The notes: generated by a model not told the origin, from the sequence alone. A stretch of DNA of 64,000 bases from Micrococcus porci (GCF_020097155.1 NZ_CP083691.1:806001-870000), one strand, 5' to 3'; positions 16,769-25,586 are shown, counted from the first letter of the stretch. Numbers and translations are program-made.

Positions 16769-16799
16769 CCGCCCAGGCTTCCTGAGCCCGACGACGGCG

Positions 16800-16828
16800 C
16801 CGGTCCCCTCTGCCACGGAGGGGGCCGG
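16800..16828 (+). terminator. Hairpin terminator of the pcaFIJ operon
   Basis: An 11-bp stem (16800-16810 with 16818-16828, one wobble pair) and a 7-nt loop, then TTCG. It lies about 90 bp after pcaJ. Confidence 0.65.
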
Positions 16829-16885
16829 TTCGCCATGGCGGCATCATCGCCACGACCAGCGCCGAGGCGCTGGCTGAGAATCTGC

Positions 16886-16937
16886 TTGACACCTCCCCCG
16901 CGCGGACGGAGGATGATCACACTCACCGAAATGTGAG
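16886..16937 (+). promoter_or_regulatory. Sigma70-type promoter with a downstream palindrome
   Basis: TTGACA (16886-16891), a 17-nt spacer and GAGGAT (16909-16914) form a recognisable promoter. Just behind it CTCAC (16922-16926) and GTGAG (16933-16937) are inverted copies 6 nt apart, a possible operator or the base of a small hairpin. It would drive the small peptide frame and the exporter genes. Confidence 0.55.
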
Positions 16938-16993
16938 CGACGTCACAGGGGATCATCGCGGCTCTCTGAGTGTCTGATGGCAAGGAGGCCATC

Positions 16994-17166
16994 ATGAGCA
17001 TGTTCACGAAGAGCGCGGCATGGGCGACAGCAGGTGCGGACAGACGGTGAGCTGCTCGACCACGTTCGGGGACTCCCTGGGGCTCAACGCTCCGAGGACC
17101 TACTTCAACTTCGACCTCAACGATGTCCCGTATGGGGCGTTGTCTGAGCCGGTCGACGGGAACTGA
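16994..17166 (+). pseudogene. Broken small secreted-peptide gene before the exporter
   Basis: ATG 16994 has a strong ribosome site (CAAGGAGG, 16981-16988) and codes MSMFTKSAAWATAGADRR before a TGA at 17048. This looks like the start of a signal peptide whose hydrophobic core is missing. In another frame, open from ATG 17020 to TGA 17164-17166, a 48-residue tail contains CGQTVSCSTTFGDSLG and ends YGALSEPVDGN. The second part looks like a small secreted domain with two Cys. A deletion or frameshift probably split one precursor of unknown original length. It may have been the substrate of the exporter that follows; I do not recognise its family. Confidence 0.4.
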
Positions 17167-17184
17167 CGAAGGCGGCGGACGGGC

Positions 17185-18141
17185 ATGGGGACTGGACTGC
17201 TCGGCCGGCTGCTCACGCGCGCCGTTCTCCTGACGGCGCTGTGTGGGCTGGCCCTGGGCATTGCGGGCTCCATGTCCGTCCATCGCCAGCAGTACTTCGG
17301 GGCGGAGGGCTGCGGTGAAGCCGTGTGGGATGTCAACGTGGTCGGCGCCGACCGCGTCTGGTCTGCGCTGGAGGCCGCTCTGACCGGCCGTGACCTCACC
17401 GCGATGGTGACGGGGGCCGATCCGGGCCTGTTCCATGTGGCGGGGCCCGCAGCCTCGTGTCTGACGGGCGTGGACGAGCAGACCCTCGGATCCACTCGCG
17501 AGGCCGGCGGGTTCCTGGTCCGTGGCGGGGGCATGCTCGCGGCCCGTGCCGGGCAGGACGGGGAGTTGGCCACCCGGCCGGCCGTCGTCGTCCCGCCCGA
17601 CCGCTGGCGGGGGCTGCCCTCGGTCAGCCTCATCCAGCCGACGCCCGTGTTCGACGACTCCAGCTCCTACGTGGGATTCCTCGTGGGAGACGCAGGCGAG
17701 ATCGAGGATCTCGTGCGCCGCCTGCGCGAGTCCGGCCTTGAGGTGGAGGCTGCGCCAGCTGCCACTGCAGCAGAGGCCGCCCTCCGCGCGCCCACCCTCA
17801 GCGCGACCACCGGGCTGACGGCCCTGACATGCCTGAGCGTCACGGCCTTCTGGGCCCTCACGCTCCATGCCGGGCAGCGCCCCGCCGTGCGGGTGCTGCG
17901 GCTGCTCGGCGTCTCACCCCTGCGCGCCGCCGCGTCCCGCTGGGCGGCCAGCGCCGTCCCGTTTGCCGCGGCCGCGGCGCTCGCCGCGGCGCTGTGGCTG
18001 GGCATGATCCTCAGCGGCACCCTGACGACGCCGGCGCCGGGAACGGCCGCCCTCATCGTGGCGGGTGCCATCCTGGCCGACGCCGCCCTCGTCGCGCTCA
18101 CCCACGTGGGCGCGCTGTGGATGAAGCGGGTGCCACGATGA
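17185..18141 (+). CDS. FtsX-like ABC transporter permease (first)
   Basis: The 318-residue protein has one N-terminal membrane segment (residues about 10-29), then a long outside region of about 165 residues. Three C-terminal membrane segments follow (about 195-215, 245-268 and 280-300). This is the FtsX/MacB-type permease topology used by exporters that act on envelope peptides or lipoproteins rather than ferrying small solutes. It overlaps the next permease gene (ATGA). The outside domain has two Cys (GAEGCGE and PAASCLTG). No close family is recognised beyond the fold. Confidence 0.7.
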   Translation: MGTGLLGRLLTRAVLLTALCGLALGIAGSMSVHRQQYFGAEGCGEAVWDVNVVGADRVWSALEAALTGRDLTAMVTGADPGLFHVAGPAASCLTGVDEQTLGSTREAGGFLVRGGGMLAARAGQDGELATRPAVVVPPDRWRGLPSVSLIQPTPVFDDSSSYVGFLVGDAGEIEDLVRRLRESGLEVEAAPAATAAEAALRAPTLSATTGLTALTCLSVTAFWALTLHAGQRPAVRVLRLLGVSPLRAAASRWAASAVPFAAAAALAAALWLGMILSGTLTTPAPGTAALIVAGAILADAALVALTHVGALWMKRVPR

Positions 18142-19427
18142 GCACGCGAGCCCTCGCAGTGGCCCTCGCCGACGGCCTGAACGACGCCGCCCGATTCTGG
18201 CCGCTGATCCTCGGGGCGTTCCTCCACGCGGTCGTCTCCTGCCTGCTCCTCGGTCTCTCCTTCCAGCAGGTGAGCGAGGCCGGCGAGGTCAGCGCCCACC
18301 TGCATCGCTGGGAGCAGCAGGGCGCGGCGTCGCTGCACGGGATCTACCTGGCCGGGGTGAGCGCACGCCCCGCGGCTGAGGGCATGACGCCGACGCTGCA
18401 GGACGGACTAGACGAGACCCCCGTCCTCGACCCCGAGGGGGAGGCCGGGGCGGCCTCACGGACCGCCGGCCTGCTGTCCCTGCTGGAGGACCCGCAGCGG
18501 CTGGCATACACCATGGACCCGTACGGGGATCGCTTCGGCGATGACCTGCCCGGGGCGATGGTGGTGACCGAGGACTTCCTCCGAGCCACGGGGGTGGATG
18601 ACTCGATGACGCCCACCGGGGCGGCCGTTCCCCGGGACTCGGACGGTGCGCCCGCGCCCTACGCGGTCCTCGGCAGCGCCTCCCGGGCGAAGGACCCCCA
18701 CGCTCTGCTCGTGGACGGCGCGCCGCCTCCGACGACGCGGGTGCAGTTCCAGGGCGCGATGATCCCGGTGGTGGGCCGCCTGGCCCAGGGGGCCACCACA
18801 CTGGACCCGATGATGGGCTCGGTGCCGCTGGACGAGGCCGCGCTCATCGTCCTCCCGGCGGCGAGCCTGCCCGGCCTCTACCCCGCCGAGGAGCTGGAAG
18901 CCCTGCTGCTGCGCACGGTGGTGCTCGGCCCGGACGCTGTCCCGGTGCTGGACGCCTCTGCCCGCCCCTTCGAATCCGAGCGCCTGCTGGTCGCGGCTCA
19001 ACCCCTCACCGCCGAGTCCTCGGGCCTGCTGCAGTCGCTGACCTCCAGCTCACGCACCCTGGTCCTCCTCTTCGGGTCGGCCGTCCTGGGGGCGGTGGTC
19101 TCCCTGTTCGGCGCCCTCGGGGTCCTCGCACGGGCCCTCGCCCCGACCTGGCGGATCGCGGCCATGGTCGGGGCCGCACGCTGGCAGGCGGCGGTGCGGA
19201 TCGCCGTGCCGGTGCTGCTCGCCTGGGTGCTGCCGGCGGGCCTGGGCCTGCTGGCGGGGGCGGCCGCCGTGCCCGGACCGTCGCCCACCGCACTGGCGGC
19301 GGTGGCCCTCGCCCTGGTGCTCGGTGTCGGCTGCTGGGCCGCCCTCTCCTCCTGGCGTGCCCTGGCCGCGACCTTCGGTCCACGGCGCCGCACCCCGACC
19401 CGCACGACGACGAAGGAGGCCGCATGA
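18138..19427 (+). CDS. FtsX-like ABC transporter permease (second)
   Basis: The 429-residue protein has the same plan as its neighbour: one membrane segment at about 20-42, a periplasm-facing type domain of about 260 residues, then three segments (about 298-325, 346-370 and 375-400). It overlaps its neighbours by ATGA on both sides, so all three exporter genes are translationally coupled. Two different permeases with one ATPase suggest a heterodimeric membrane unit. The C-terminal tail is basic (FGPRRRTPTRTTTKE). Confidence 0.7.
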   Translation: MSTRALAVALADGLNDAARFWPLILGAFLHAVVSCLLLGLSFQQVSEAGEVSAHLHRWEQQGAASLHGIYLAGVSARPAAEGMTPTLQDGLDETPVLDPEGEAGAASRTAGLLSLLEDPQRLAYTMDPYGDRFGDDLPGAMVVTEDFLRATGVDDSMTPTGAAVPRDSDGAPAPYAVLGSASRAKDPHALLVDGAPPPTTRVQFQGAMIPVVGRLAQGATTLDPMMGSVPLDEAALIVLPAASLPGLYPAEELEALLLRTVVLGPDAVPVLDASARPFESERLLVAAQPLTAESSGLLQSLTSSSRTLVLLFGSAVLGAVVSLFGALGVLARALAPTWRIAAMVGAARWQAAVRIAVPVLLAWVLPAGLGLLAGAAAVPGPSPTALAAVALALVLGVGCWAALSSWRALAATFGPRRRTPTRTTTKEAA

Positions 19428-20104
19428 GCCTGCTCGAGGTCCACGACGTGGACAAGTCCTTCACCACTGCCGCCTCGGAGGTCCCCGTGCTGCGCGGGGT
19501 GTCCCTGAGCGTGCCGGCCGGGCAGATGCATGCCGTCACCGGGCCCTCCGGCTCCGGCAAGTCCACCCTGCTGCGGATCCTCGCGTGCCTGGACTCCCCG
19601 GACGCCGGAGAGGTCCTGCTCGAGGGGGTCCCGTTGCCGCCGCCCTGGAGCCGCGGTGGGGACCGGCACCGCAACCGGCGGTGCGGGATCGTCCTCCAGG
19701 ACTTCGCCCTCATGGAGCACGCCACGGCCCTGGACAACGTGCTGCTGCCCCTGCGCTACGGGCCGGGCGGAGGCTCCCGGGCCGAGCAGCGCCGTCGCGC
19801 CGCGCTGGCGCTCGACCGGGTCGGCCTGGCCGATCGCGCGCACCACCGGGCCCGCACCCTCTCCGGCGGGGAGAAGCAGCGCGTGGCGGTGGCGCGGGCG
19901 CTGATCAACGACCCGCCGCTGGTGCTGGCCGATGAGCCCACCGGCGCGCTGGACCAGGCGCGCACCCGCGACGTCGTCAAGCTGCTGCGCTCGGCGGTCG
20001 GCCCACAGCGGGCCGTGGTGGTGGTCACCCACGACCCCGAGGTCGCCGCCGCCTGCGACCAGCGGTGGCACCTCGAGGACGGACGGCTCCACAGCCAGGG
20101 GTGA
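19424..20104 (+). CDS. ABC transporter ATPase, MacB/LolD type
   Basis: All ATPase motifs are present in 226 residues. Walker A is GPSGSGKST (near residue 44), the Q-loop is VLQDFAL, the signature is LSGGEKQRVAVARAL, Walker B is LVLADEPTGALD, and the H-loop is VTHD. The pattern is that of the LolD/MacB/FtsE group, which pairs with FtsX-like permeases. It overlaps the second permease gene by ATGA. Together the three genes make a mechanotransmission-type exporter, often used for peptide antibiotics, immunity or lipoproteins. Confidence 0.88.
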   Translation: MSLLEVHDVDKSFTTAASEVPVLRGVSLSVPAGQMHAVTGPSGSGKSTLLRILACLDSPDAGEVLLEGVPLPPPWSRGGDRHRNRRCGIVLQDFALMEHATALDNVLLPLRYGPGGGSRAEQRRRAALALDRVGLADRAHHRARTLSGGEKQRVAVARALINDPPLVLADEPTGALDQARTRDVVKLLRSAVGPQRAVVVVTHDPEVAAACDQRWHLEDGRLHSQG

Positions 20105-20194
20105 GCGACCAGGCCGCGGCGGGAGCGGCGTCGTAGTGTGGAGCGAAGGCGCCGGCCACCACCGAGCGCAGCCCGCGACCCCGAGGAGCACCCC

Positions 20195-20530
20195 ATGTCA
20201 CGCGAGATCAACGTCGGCCCGGCGTCGGCCGTCCCGGAGGGCGAGTCCCTCTTGGTCCCCAACGACACCACGGGCACCAAGGACCACATCGGCGTCTTCC
20301 ACGCGGAGGACGGCGCGTTCTACGCGATCGACAACACCTGCACCCACCAGGACTACGCGCTCTCCGAGGGGTTCGTGGAGGATTGCCGCGTCGAGTGCCC
20401 GCTGCACGGCGCTTCGTTCGACCTGCGCACCGGCGAGGCGCTCTCCCTGCCCGCCACGAAGCCCGTGGGCACCCACCGCGTGGAGGAGCGCGACGGCGAC
20501 CTGTGGCTCACCGTCGAGGACGGCGAGTGA
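20195..20530 (+). CDS. Rieske [2Fe-2S] ferredoxin
   Basis: The 111-residue protein has the Rieske ligands CTH (in NTCTHQDYAL) and CPLHG (in VECPLHGASF) at the usual spacing, near residues 48 and 67. It is a small soluble ferredoxin of the kind that feeds electrons to ring-hydroxylating dioxygenases or other oxygenases. The ATG has CGAGGAG 6 nt upstream. It overlaps the reductase gene (GTGA) and so forms an electron-transfer pair with it. No terminal oxygenase is nearby. Confidence 0.88.
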   Translation: MSREINVGPASAVPEGESLLVPNDTTGTKDHIGVFHAEDGAFYAIDNTCTHQDYALSEGFVEDCRVECPLHGASFDLRTGEALSLPATKPVGTHRVEERDGDLWLTVEDGE

Positions 20531-21786
20531 CCGTGCCCGCCTCCGTGCTGGTGGTGGGCGGCGGCGTCGCCGGCTTCGGCACGGTGCGGGAGCTGCGCCG
20601 CCGCGGGTTCGAGGGGAAGCTGACCCTGGTGGATCCGCAGGGCCTGCCCTACGACCGGCCGCCGCTGTCCAAGGACTTCCTCACGGGGGAGACGGACGCG
20701 CACCGGCTGCTGTTCGCCCCTCCGGCGTGGTTCGCCGAGCACGCCGTGGAGCTGGTGACCGCCCGGGTGGACCGTATGGACCTGACCGGGGAGCACCCCG
20801 CGGCGGTGCTCGATGACGGCACCGTCCGTGCCGCCGACGCCGTCGTGCTGGCCCCCGGCGGGCGTCCCCGCCCGCTGGACGTGCCCGGCGGGGACCGCCC
20901 CGGCGTGCTGGTCCTGCGCACCCGCGCCGACGCCGAGGCGATCGCCGCGCGCCTGCACTTCGGGGCGCGCGTCGTGGTGGTCGGCGCGGGGCTCACCGGC
21001 TCCGAGGTGGCCTCCGCCGCCCGGGAGGCGATGGCCGAGGTGACCCTGGTGTCCGCGAGCCCGGCCCCGGCCGCCGCGGCGGTGGGTCCGGCCCTCGCCG
21101 CCCGCCTCCACGCCCTGCACGCCGCACGCGGAGTGGACGTCGTGCAGGGCCGGGTCCTGCGCATCGAGCATGCCGACGACGCCCCGGGTCTCGACGCGCC
21201 CCACCGCGTCCACGTGGCCCTCGCCGACGGCGGGGAGGCCGCCCTGGACGCGGACCTCGTGGTGGCGGCCGTGGGCATCCTCCCCGACGCCGCCCTGGCC
21301 GCCGAGGCGGGCCTCGAACTCGCCGTGGACGGCGGCATCCTCGTCGACGCCGCCCAGCGCACCTCCGATCCCCGCGTGCTCGCGGTGGGCGACGCGGCTC
21401 GGCGTCGGGACGCGGCGTACGCCGCCCCGGCCATGCACTGGGAGCCCGCCCTGCAGGACGCCGCCGATGCCGCCGCCGCGCTCCTGGGCGAGGACCTCCC
21501 CGAGCGGGGCGCCCCGTGGTTCTGGTCGGACCGGCACGGGGTGCACGTCGAGGGCGTGGGCGCCATGCGCCCGCCGGAGGGCGGGCGGATCGTGGACCGC
21601 GAGGTGCGCGGCACGGTGGTCGCGTCCTTCGCGCTCGCGGCCGACGGCGCGATGGTCGGTGCCGCCTCCGTCGACGACCCGATGGCCGTCAAGGCGGCGC
21701 GGCGGATCGTGGACCGCGGGATCGTCGTGGACCCCGAGCGGCTCGCCGACCCCAGCGTGCCGGTCAAGGCGCTGCTGCGCGGCTGA
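20527..21786 (+). CDS. Ferredoxin--NAD(P)+ reductase of the oxygenase type
   Basis: GTG 20527 overlaps the Rieske stop and gives 419 residues. FAD motif VVGGGVAGFGTVRELRRRGF is at residues 7-26, the YDRPPLSKDFL block near residue 42, and the NAD motif VVVVGAGLTGSEVAS near residue 150. VLAVGDAAR with CHW-like AMHWEPALQDA follows near residue 290. This is the class of FAD reductases (BphA4/CndC2 style) that pass electrons from NADH to a Rieske ferredoxin. The pair is complete; the partner oxygenase must be encoded elsewhere. Confidence 0.87.
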   Translation: MTVPASVLVVGGGVAGFGTVRELRRRGFEGKLTLVDPQGLPYDRPPLSKDFLTGETDAHRLLFAPPAWFAEHAVELVTARVDRMDLTGEHPAAVLDDGTVRAADAVVLAPGGRPRPLDVPGGDRPGVLVLRTRADAEAIAARLHFGARVVVVGAGLTGSEVASAAREAMAEVTLVSASPAPAAAAVGPALAARLHALHAARGVDVVQGRVLRIEHADDAPGLDAPHRVHVALADGGEAALDADLVVAAVGILPDAALAAEAGLELAVDGGILVDAAQRTSDPRVLAVGDAARRRDAAYAAPAMHWEPALQDAADAAAALLGEDLPERGAPWFWSDRHGVHVEGVGAMRPPEGGRIVDREVRGTVVASFALAADGAMVGAASVDDPMAVKAARRIVDRGIVVDPERLADPSVPVKALLRG

Positions 21787-21874
21787 GCACCGGGCGCGGG
21801 ACGACGTCGGCCCCCGCCCTGCGCGGCGCGCTCGTCAGCGGACCGTCGTCACGTGCTCACCCCGGCCGCGCGGC

Positions 21875-23296
21875 TCACGTCCCGCAGAAGGTGACGAACG
21901 GGGCCTCCCCGCCGGCGCCGGGAGCCGGGGGGACGTCGAGGTCCGACGCGTCCGCCCGCGGGGTGAACGGCTCCCGCACCGCCGCCAGGATCCGTTCGAC
22001 GTCGGCCAGGTCGCCGTCCTCGGCCGCGTCCAGGGCGGCCTGCAGGGGCCGGTTGCGCGGCACCCGCAGCGGGTTCGCGGCGCGGGCGAGCTCCGGGTCG
22101 GGGTCCAGGGCCCGCCACCGGGCGAGCCAGTCCGCGGGGAGGGGGAGGTCGGAGAGGTTCGCCCACGAGGCCGTCCAGTCCGCGCGGTCCTGCGCGAGGA
22201 GCCGCAGCAGCTCCGCGGCGAGGGCGTCTGAGTCCGCCGAGCGGGCCAGCCCCAGCTTGGCGGCCAGGCCGCCCTGCCAGGCGGCGTCGAACGCGGGGGC
22301 GAAACCGCCCAGGGCCTCCTCCGCCGCCGCGACGGCGGCCTCGGGGTCCGGGGCGAGCAGCGGCAGCAGGGTCTCCGCGAACCGGTTGAGGTTCCACAGG
22401 GCGATCCGCGGCTGCGCCCCGTAGGCGTACCGGCCGCCGCGGTCGATCGAGGAGAACACCGCGTCCGGGTCGAACCCGTCGAGGAACGCGCACGGACCGA
22501 AGTCGATGGACTGCCCGGAGACCGTCATGTTGTCTGTGTTCATCACCCCGTGCACGAACCCCATGAGCATCCACCGCGCCACGAGCTCCGCCTGTGCCGC
22601 CACCACCGCCCGCAGCAGCGCCAGGGCGGGGGCGGCGTCGTCGGCGTGGCCCGGATGGTGCCGCTCCAGGGACTCGGCGACCAGTCGGGTGAGCAGGTCC
22701 TCGGGTGCGCGGCCGGCGTGCACCAGGGCCGCGGCGTGCTGGAACGTGCCCACGCGCAGGTGCGAGTCCGCCACCCGCACCAGCACCGCGCCCGGCAGGA
22801 CGCGCTGCCGGCGCACCGGGCCGCCCGTGGCGACGACGGCGAGCGCCCGCGTGGTCGGGATGCCGAGCGCGTGGAGGGCCTCGGAGACCACCAGCTCGCG
22901 GAGCATCGGGCCGAGCGCGGCGAGCCCGTCGGAGCCCTCCCGGGAGAACGGGGTGAGGCCGGACCCTTTGAGGTGGACGTCGTGGAGGGTGCCGTCCGGG
23001 GCGGTGAGCTCGCCGAGCAGCAGGGCGCGGCCGTCGCCGAGCAGGGGGGAGTAGGAGCCGAACTGGTGGCCGGCATAGGCCTGCGCCACGGGCCGCGCGC
23101 CGGGTCCCGGCTCCGTGCCCGTGAGGAACGCCAGTCCGGCGTCGGTCGCCAGCCATGCGGGGTCCAGGCCGAGCTCGGCGGCCAGCGGCGCGTTCAGCGC
23201 GGCGAGCGTCGGGGCCGGGGCGGGCCGGGCCTGCCATGGGACGGCGAGCTCGGGCAGGCGGTCCGCGAAGCGGTGCTGCAGCGCGGGAACGGGCAT
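21875..23296 (-). CDS. selO: SelO / YdiU-family protein adenylyltransferase (pseudokinase fold)
   Basis: The 473-residue protein shows the SelO blocks AYAGHQFGSYSPLLGDG, HLKGSGLTPFSREGSDG, HGVMNTDNM and IDFGPCAFLDGFDP in order. SelO flips ATP in its active site and transfers AMP to protein Ser/Thr/Tyr residues, and is tied to redox stress. The end is VTFCGT; a Cys at this place corresponds to the C-terminal Sec/Cys of the family. Start ATG 23296 has no ribosome site but TAGCGT lies 6 nt upstream on the minus strand (23308-23303). Confidence 0.92.
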   Translation of the reverse strand: MPVPALQHRFADRLPELAVPWQARPAPAPTLAALNAPLAAELGLDPAWLATDAGLAFLTGTEPGPGARPVAQAYAGHQFGSYSPLLGDGRALLLGELTAPDGTLHDVHLKGSGLTPFSREGSDGLAALGPMLRELVVSEALHALGIPTTRALAVVATGGPVRRQRVLPGAVLVRVADSHLRVGTFQHAAALVHAGRAPEDLLTRLVAESLERHHPGHADDAAPALALLRAVVAAQAELVARWMLMGFVHGVMNTDNMTVSGQSIDFGPCAFLDGFDPDAVFSSIDRGGRYAYGAQPRIALWNLNRFAETLLPLLAPDPEAAVAAAEEALGGFAPAFDAAWQGGLAAKLGLARSADSDALAAELLRLLAQDRADWTASWANLSDLPLPADWLARWRALDPDPELARAANPLRVPRNRPLQAALDAAEDGDLADVERILAAVREPFTPRADASDLDVPPAPGAGGEAPFVTFCGT

Positions 23297-23597
23297 GGGG
23301 CCACGCTACGGCGCGGCAGTCGACCGTCCCAGCCCTGCCCGGTCGCCGGCCCCAGCCCCCGCGCCGAGTCGGCCGAACTCGACGCTCTCACGAGCTCGCC
23401 CATCCTCAGTGAGTCGGTTTCGGCCGAGTGAACCATGGGGTCGGACGGAGCCAGCCGTGCGTCGGTCGGTGCGGACGACGCTGTGCGCGTGTCGCCGGCC
23501 CGGACAGGTCCTGCACCGTGCACCACGACCCGGCCGCCGTCCCCAGCAGTCCGGTCCTGACCACGTCCGACCGCCTCGGCCCGTCCACCGTGGGGTC
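23297..23597. other. Gene-free gap between divergent selO and the AbiEi-like gene
   Basis: The gap holds the selO -10 box and an imperfect inverted repeat (23367-23383 with 23413-23429). The right arm, GTCGGTTTCGGCCGAGT, resembles the repeated arm at 24605 and 24646. Nothing else is recognised. Confidence 0.5.
23303..23308 (-). promoter_or_regulatory. -10 hexamer TAGCGT of selO
   Basis: On the minus strand TAGCGT is 6 nt before the selO ATG, as expected for a leaderless transcript. Confidence 0.45.
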
Positions 23598-24560
23598 ATG
23601 CCGCTTCGTCCCGTCGCCCTGCCGGACTCTCTCATCTCCGGGCCCTTCACCACCCGGGAGCTCCTCGCCGCCGGTGCTCCCGCTCAGCGTGTGCGCTCAC
23701 CCGACCTGCGGCGCGTCGCCCACGGGATCCACCGCCCCCGAAGCGCGTCCGGCTCCACGGGCGACGCGACCGCGGCGGAGCGCGGCTGGCTGCCCGAGGA
23801 GGTCCGGGCCTATCAGCGGATGGTGCCGCACGCCGTCGTCTCCCACACCACTGCGGCGCGCCTGCACGGGCTGCCCCTCCCCGCGTGGGCGGCGGACGAG
23901 CGGGACGTGCACCTGACCTTCACCGCCGGAGCGGGGCGAACCCGGCGACGGGGACTGGTGGCGCACCAGGCCGGCATCCCGGCGCTGGACGTCGCGCTGG
24001 TGGCCGGGGTGCGGGTGACGACGCCGCCGCGCACCCTGTGGGACCTGTGCTCGCTGCATCCGCGGCTGAGCGTGGAGGACCTGGTCGTCGTCGCGGACGC
24101 GGTCATGGCGCCCGGCTGGGACGACGAGCACGGCTTCCTGCCGGGGGAGCACTCGGCCGCAGCGCTCCGAGAGGCGCTGGGGCGGAGGGGCCGGTTCCGC
24201 GGCGTGCGGGCTGCGCGCGAGGTCGCGGAGCGCATGCGGGAGGACGTGGCCTCGCCCATGGAGACCCGCACGCGACTGGCGCTGGTGGATCAGGGCCTGC
24301 CGGAGCCCGAGGTGCAGGTGCGGCTGTGGGGCGAGGACGGCGCCAAGGGACCGGTGGTGGATCTGGCGTTCCCGCAGTGGAGGGTGGTGGTGCAGTACGA
24401 GGGCGCCCGGCACCGGACGCGGGAGCAGCAGGAGCGCGACGTCCGGCGGGACCGCTGGTGCGCCGACCACGGCTGGACGGTGATCAAGGTCGTGGCCGCC
24501 GACGTCCACGCTGGCCTCGGTCCTGTGGCGGCACGGATTCTTCGGCTCGCCCGGCAGTGA
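23598..24560 (+). CDS. AbiEi-antitoxin-like / DUF559-type endonuclease-fold protein
   Basis: The 320-residue protein starts with a winged-helix-like segment (SGPFTTRELLAAGAPAQRVRSPDLRRVAHGIHRP), as in AbiEi-type proteins. It ends in a Vsr/DUF559-like fold: DLAFPQWRVVVQYEGARHRT, then RDRWCADHGWTVIKVVAADV. In DUF559 proteins the D...Y/E...R-x-R pattern is part of a very-short-patch-repair-like nuclease core. Such genes are numerous and often single in Micrococcaceae. No AbiEii toxin gene is next to it, so a toxin-antitoxin role is unproven. Its stop codon is the first three bases of a long hairpin arm. Confidence 0.65.
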   Translation: MPLRPVALPDSLISGPFTTRELLAAGAPAQRVRSPDLRRVAHGIHRPRSASGSTGDATAAERGWLPEEVRAYQRMVPHAVVSHTTAARLHGLPLPAWAADERDVHLTFTAGAGRTRRRGLVAHQAGIPALDVALVAGVRVTTPPRTLWDLCSLHPRLSVEDLVVVADAVMAPGWDDEHGFLPGEHSAAALREALGRRGRFRGVRAAREVAERMREDVASPMETRTRLALVDQGLPEPEVQVRLWGEDGAKGPVVDLAFPQWRVVVQYEGARHRTREQQERDVRRDRWCADHGWTVIKVVAADVHAGLGPVAARILRLARQ

Positions 24561-24665
24561 CTCGTCCGAAAGCGACGCACTGCGGGGCAGCAGGCCCCCG
24601 GAGGGTCGGTTTCGGACGAGTCAGCGCAGATGGCCAGACCGGAGGGTCGGTTTCGGACGAGTCAG
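24558..24665. repeat. Hairpin with a duplicated right arm
   Basis: The 19-nt arm 24558-24576 pairs with 24605-24623 (one mismatch) and again with 24646-24664. The right arm is within a 27-nt direct repeat at 24598-24624 and 24639-24665. It lies between the convergent AbiEi-like and hpaI genes, so it likely acts as a two-way terminator with alternative foldings. Confidence 0.75.
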
Positions 24666-24692
24666 TGGGGATGGGGGAGGAGGCGCGCCCCC

Positions 24693-25538
24693 TCAGTACG
24701 ACGCGCGGGACCCGGCGTCGTCGTCGGCCGCGGCCTCGGGGGTCGGGCACCAGGTGTCCGCGAGGGCCTCGGCGGCGCGGGCCAGGAGGGCGACGTCGGC
24801 GCCCACGTTCACGAAGTCCGCGCCGGCCTCGGCGTAGGCGCGGGCCTGCGGCTCGGCGAACGCGTTGACGCCCACCACGGTGCCGGCCGCGTTGGCGGCG
24901 GCGATCACGGACTGCACGGCCGCCACCACGTCCGGGTGGGTCTGCTGCCCGATCAGCCCCATGGACGCGGAGAGGTCCGAGGGCCCCACGAAGATGCCGT
25001 CCACGCCGGACGTCTCCGCGATGGAGCGGGCGTTCTCCACTCCGGCGGCGGTCTCGATCTGCACGAACAGGCCCACGTGGTCGGCGTCGTGCGTCAGGTA
25101 GCCGTCGATCCGGTTCCAGCGGCCCGAGCGGGCCAGGGCGGAGCCGACGCCGCGGACCCCGTGCGGGGGGTAGCGCACTGCGCGCACGGCCTCCGCGGCC
25201 TGCTCGGCGGTGTCGACCATCGGCACCAGCAGGGTCTGGGCGCCCAGGTCCAGGAACTGCTTGACGAGGACCGCGTCCAGGGACGGCACCCGCGTCATCA
25301 CGGGCACCCCGTAGCCGGCGACCGCGCGCAGCTGCGCGAGCACGCTCTCCAGGGAGAGGGGGGCGTGCTCGCCGTCGATCAGGAGGTAGTCCATGCCGGC
25401 GCCGGCGCAGATCTCCGCGGCCGTGACGTCGCCGGAGCTGAGGAACATGCCCGCCGCGGGCCGGCCGCCCCGGGCCGCGCGCGCCTCGGGGGTGAAGAGG
25501 TCGCGGACCAGGGGCTGGGCGTTCAGACGGACGGGCAT
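24693..25538 (-). CDS. hpaI: 4-hydroxy-2-oxoheptane-1,7-dioate aldolase
   Basis: This class II, metal-dependent HpcH/HpaI aldolase (281 residues) has DYLLIDGEHAPLSLES near residue 50, the QTLLVPMVDTAEQA strand, the metal-ligand region VQIETAAGVENA and GIFVGPSDLSASMGLIGQ. It splits 4-hydroxy-2-oxoheptanedioate to pyruvate and succinate semialdehyde, the end of the homoprotocatechuate meta pathway. It lies 48 bp after hpaH in the same direction and probably in one transcript. The C-terminus adds about 20 acidic, low-complexity residues. Confidence 0.88.
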   Translation of the reverse strand: MPVRLNAQPLVRDLFTPEARAARGGRPAAGMFLSSGDVTAAEICAGAGMDYLLIDGEHAPLSLESVLAQLRAVAGYGVPVMTRVPSLDAVLVKQFLDLGAQTLLVPMVDTAEQAAEAVRAVRYPPHGVRGVGSALARSGRWNRIDGYLTHDADHVGLFVQIETAAGVENARSIAETSGVDGIFVGPSDLSASMGLIGQQTHPDVVAAVQSVIAAANAAGTVVGVNAFAEPQARAYAEAGADFVNVGADVALLARAAEALADTWCPTPEAAADDDAGSRASY

Positions 25539-25586
25539 GGGGGTCCTCTCGGGGGTGCGGGCGGCGGTCGGCGGGGTGCGGACGGC

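Noticed and set aside
16712..16785. Short repeated peptide FAKRTAWRTLPFAKRTA as a possible small gene
   Set aside because: It comes from translating the 33-nt intergenic repeats after the pcaJ stop; there is no start codon or ribosome site.
23598..24560. Complete AbiE toxin-antitoxin pair
   Set aside because: Only an AbiEi-like gene with a nuclease-like tail is present; no nucleotidyltransferase toxin gene adjoins it.
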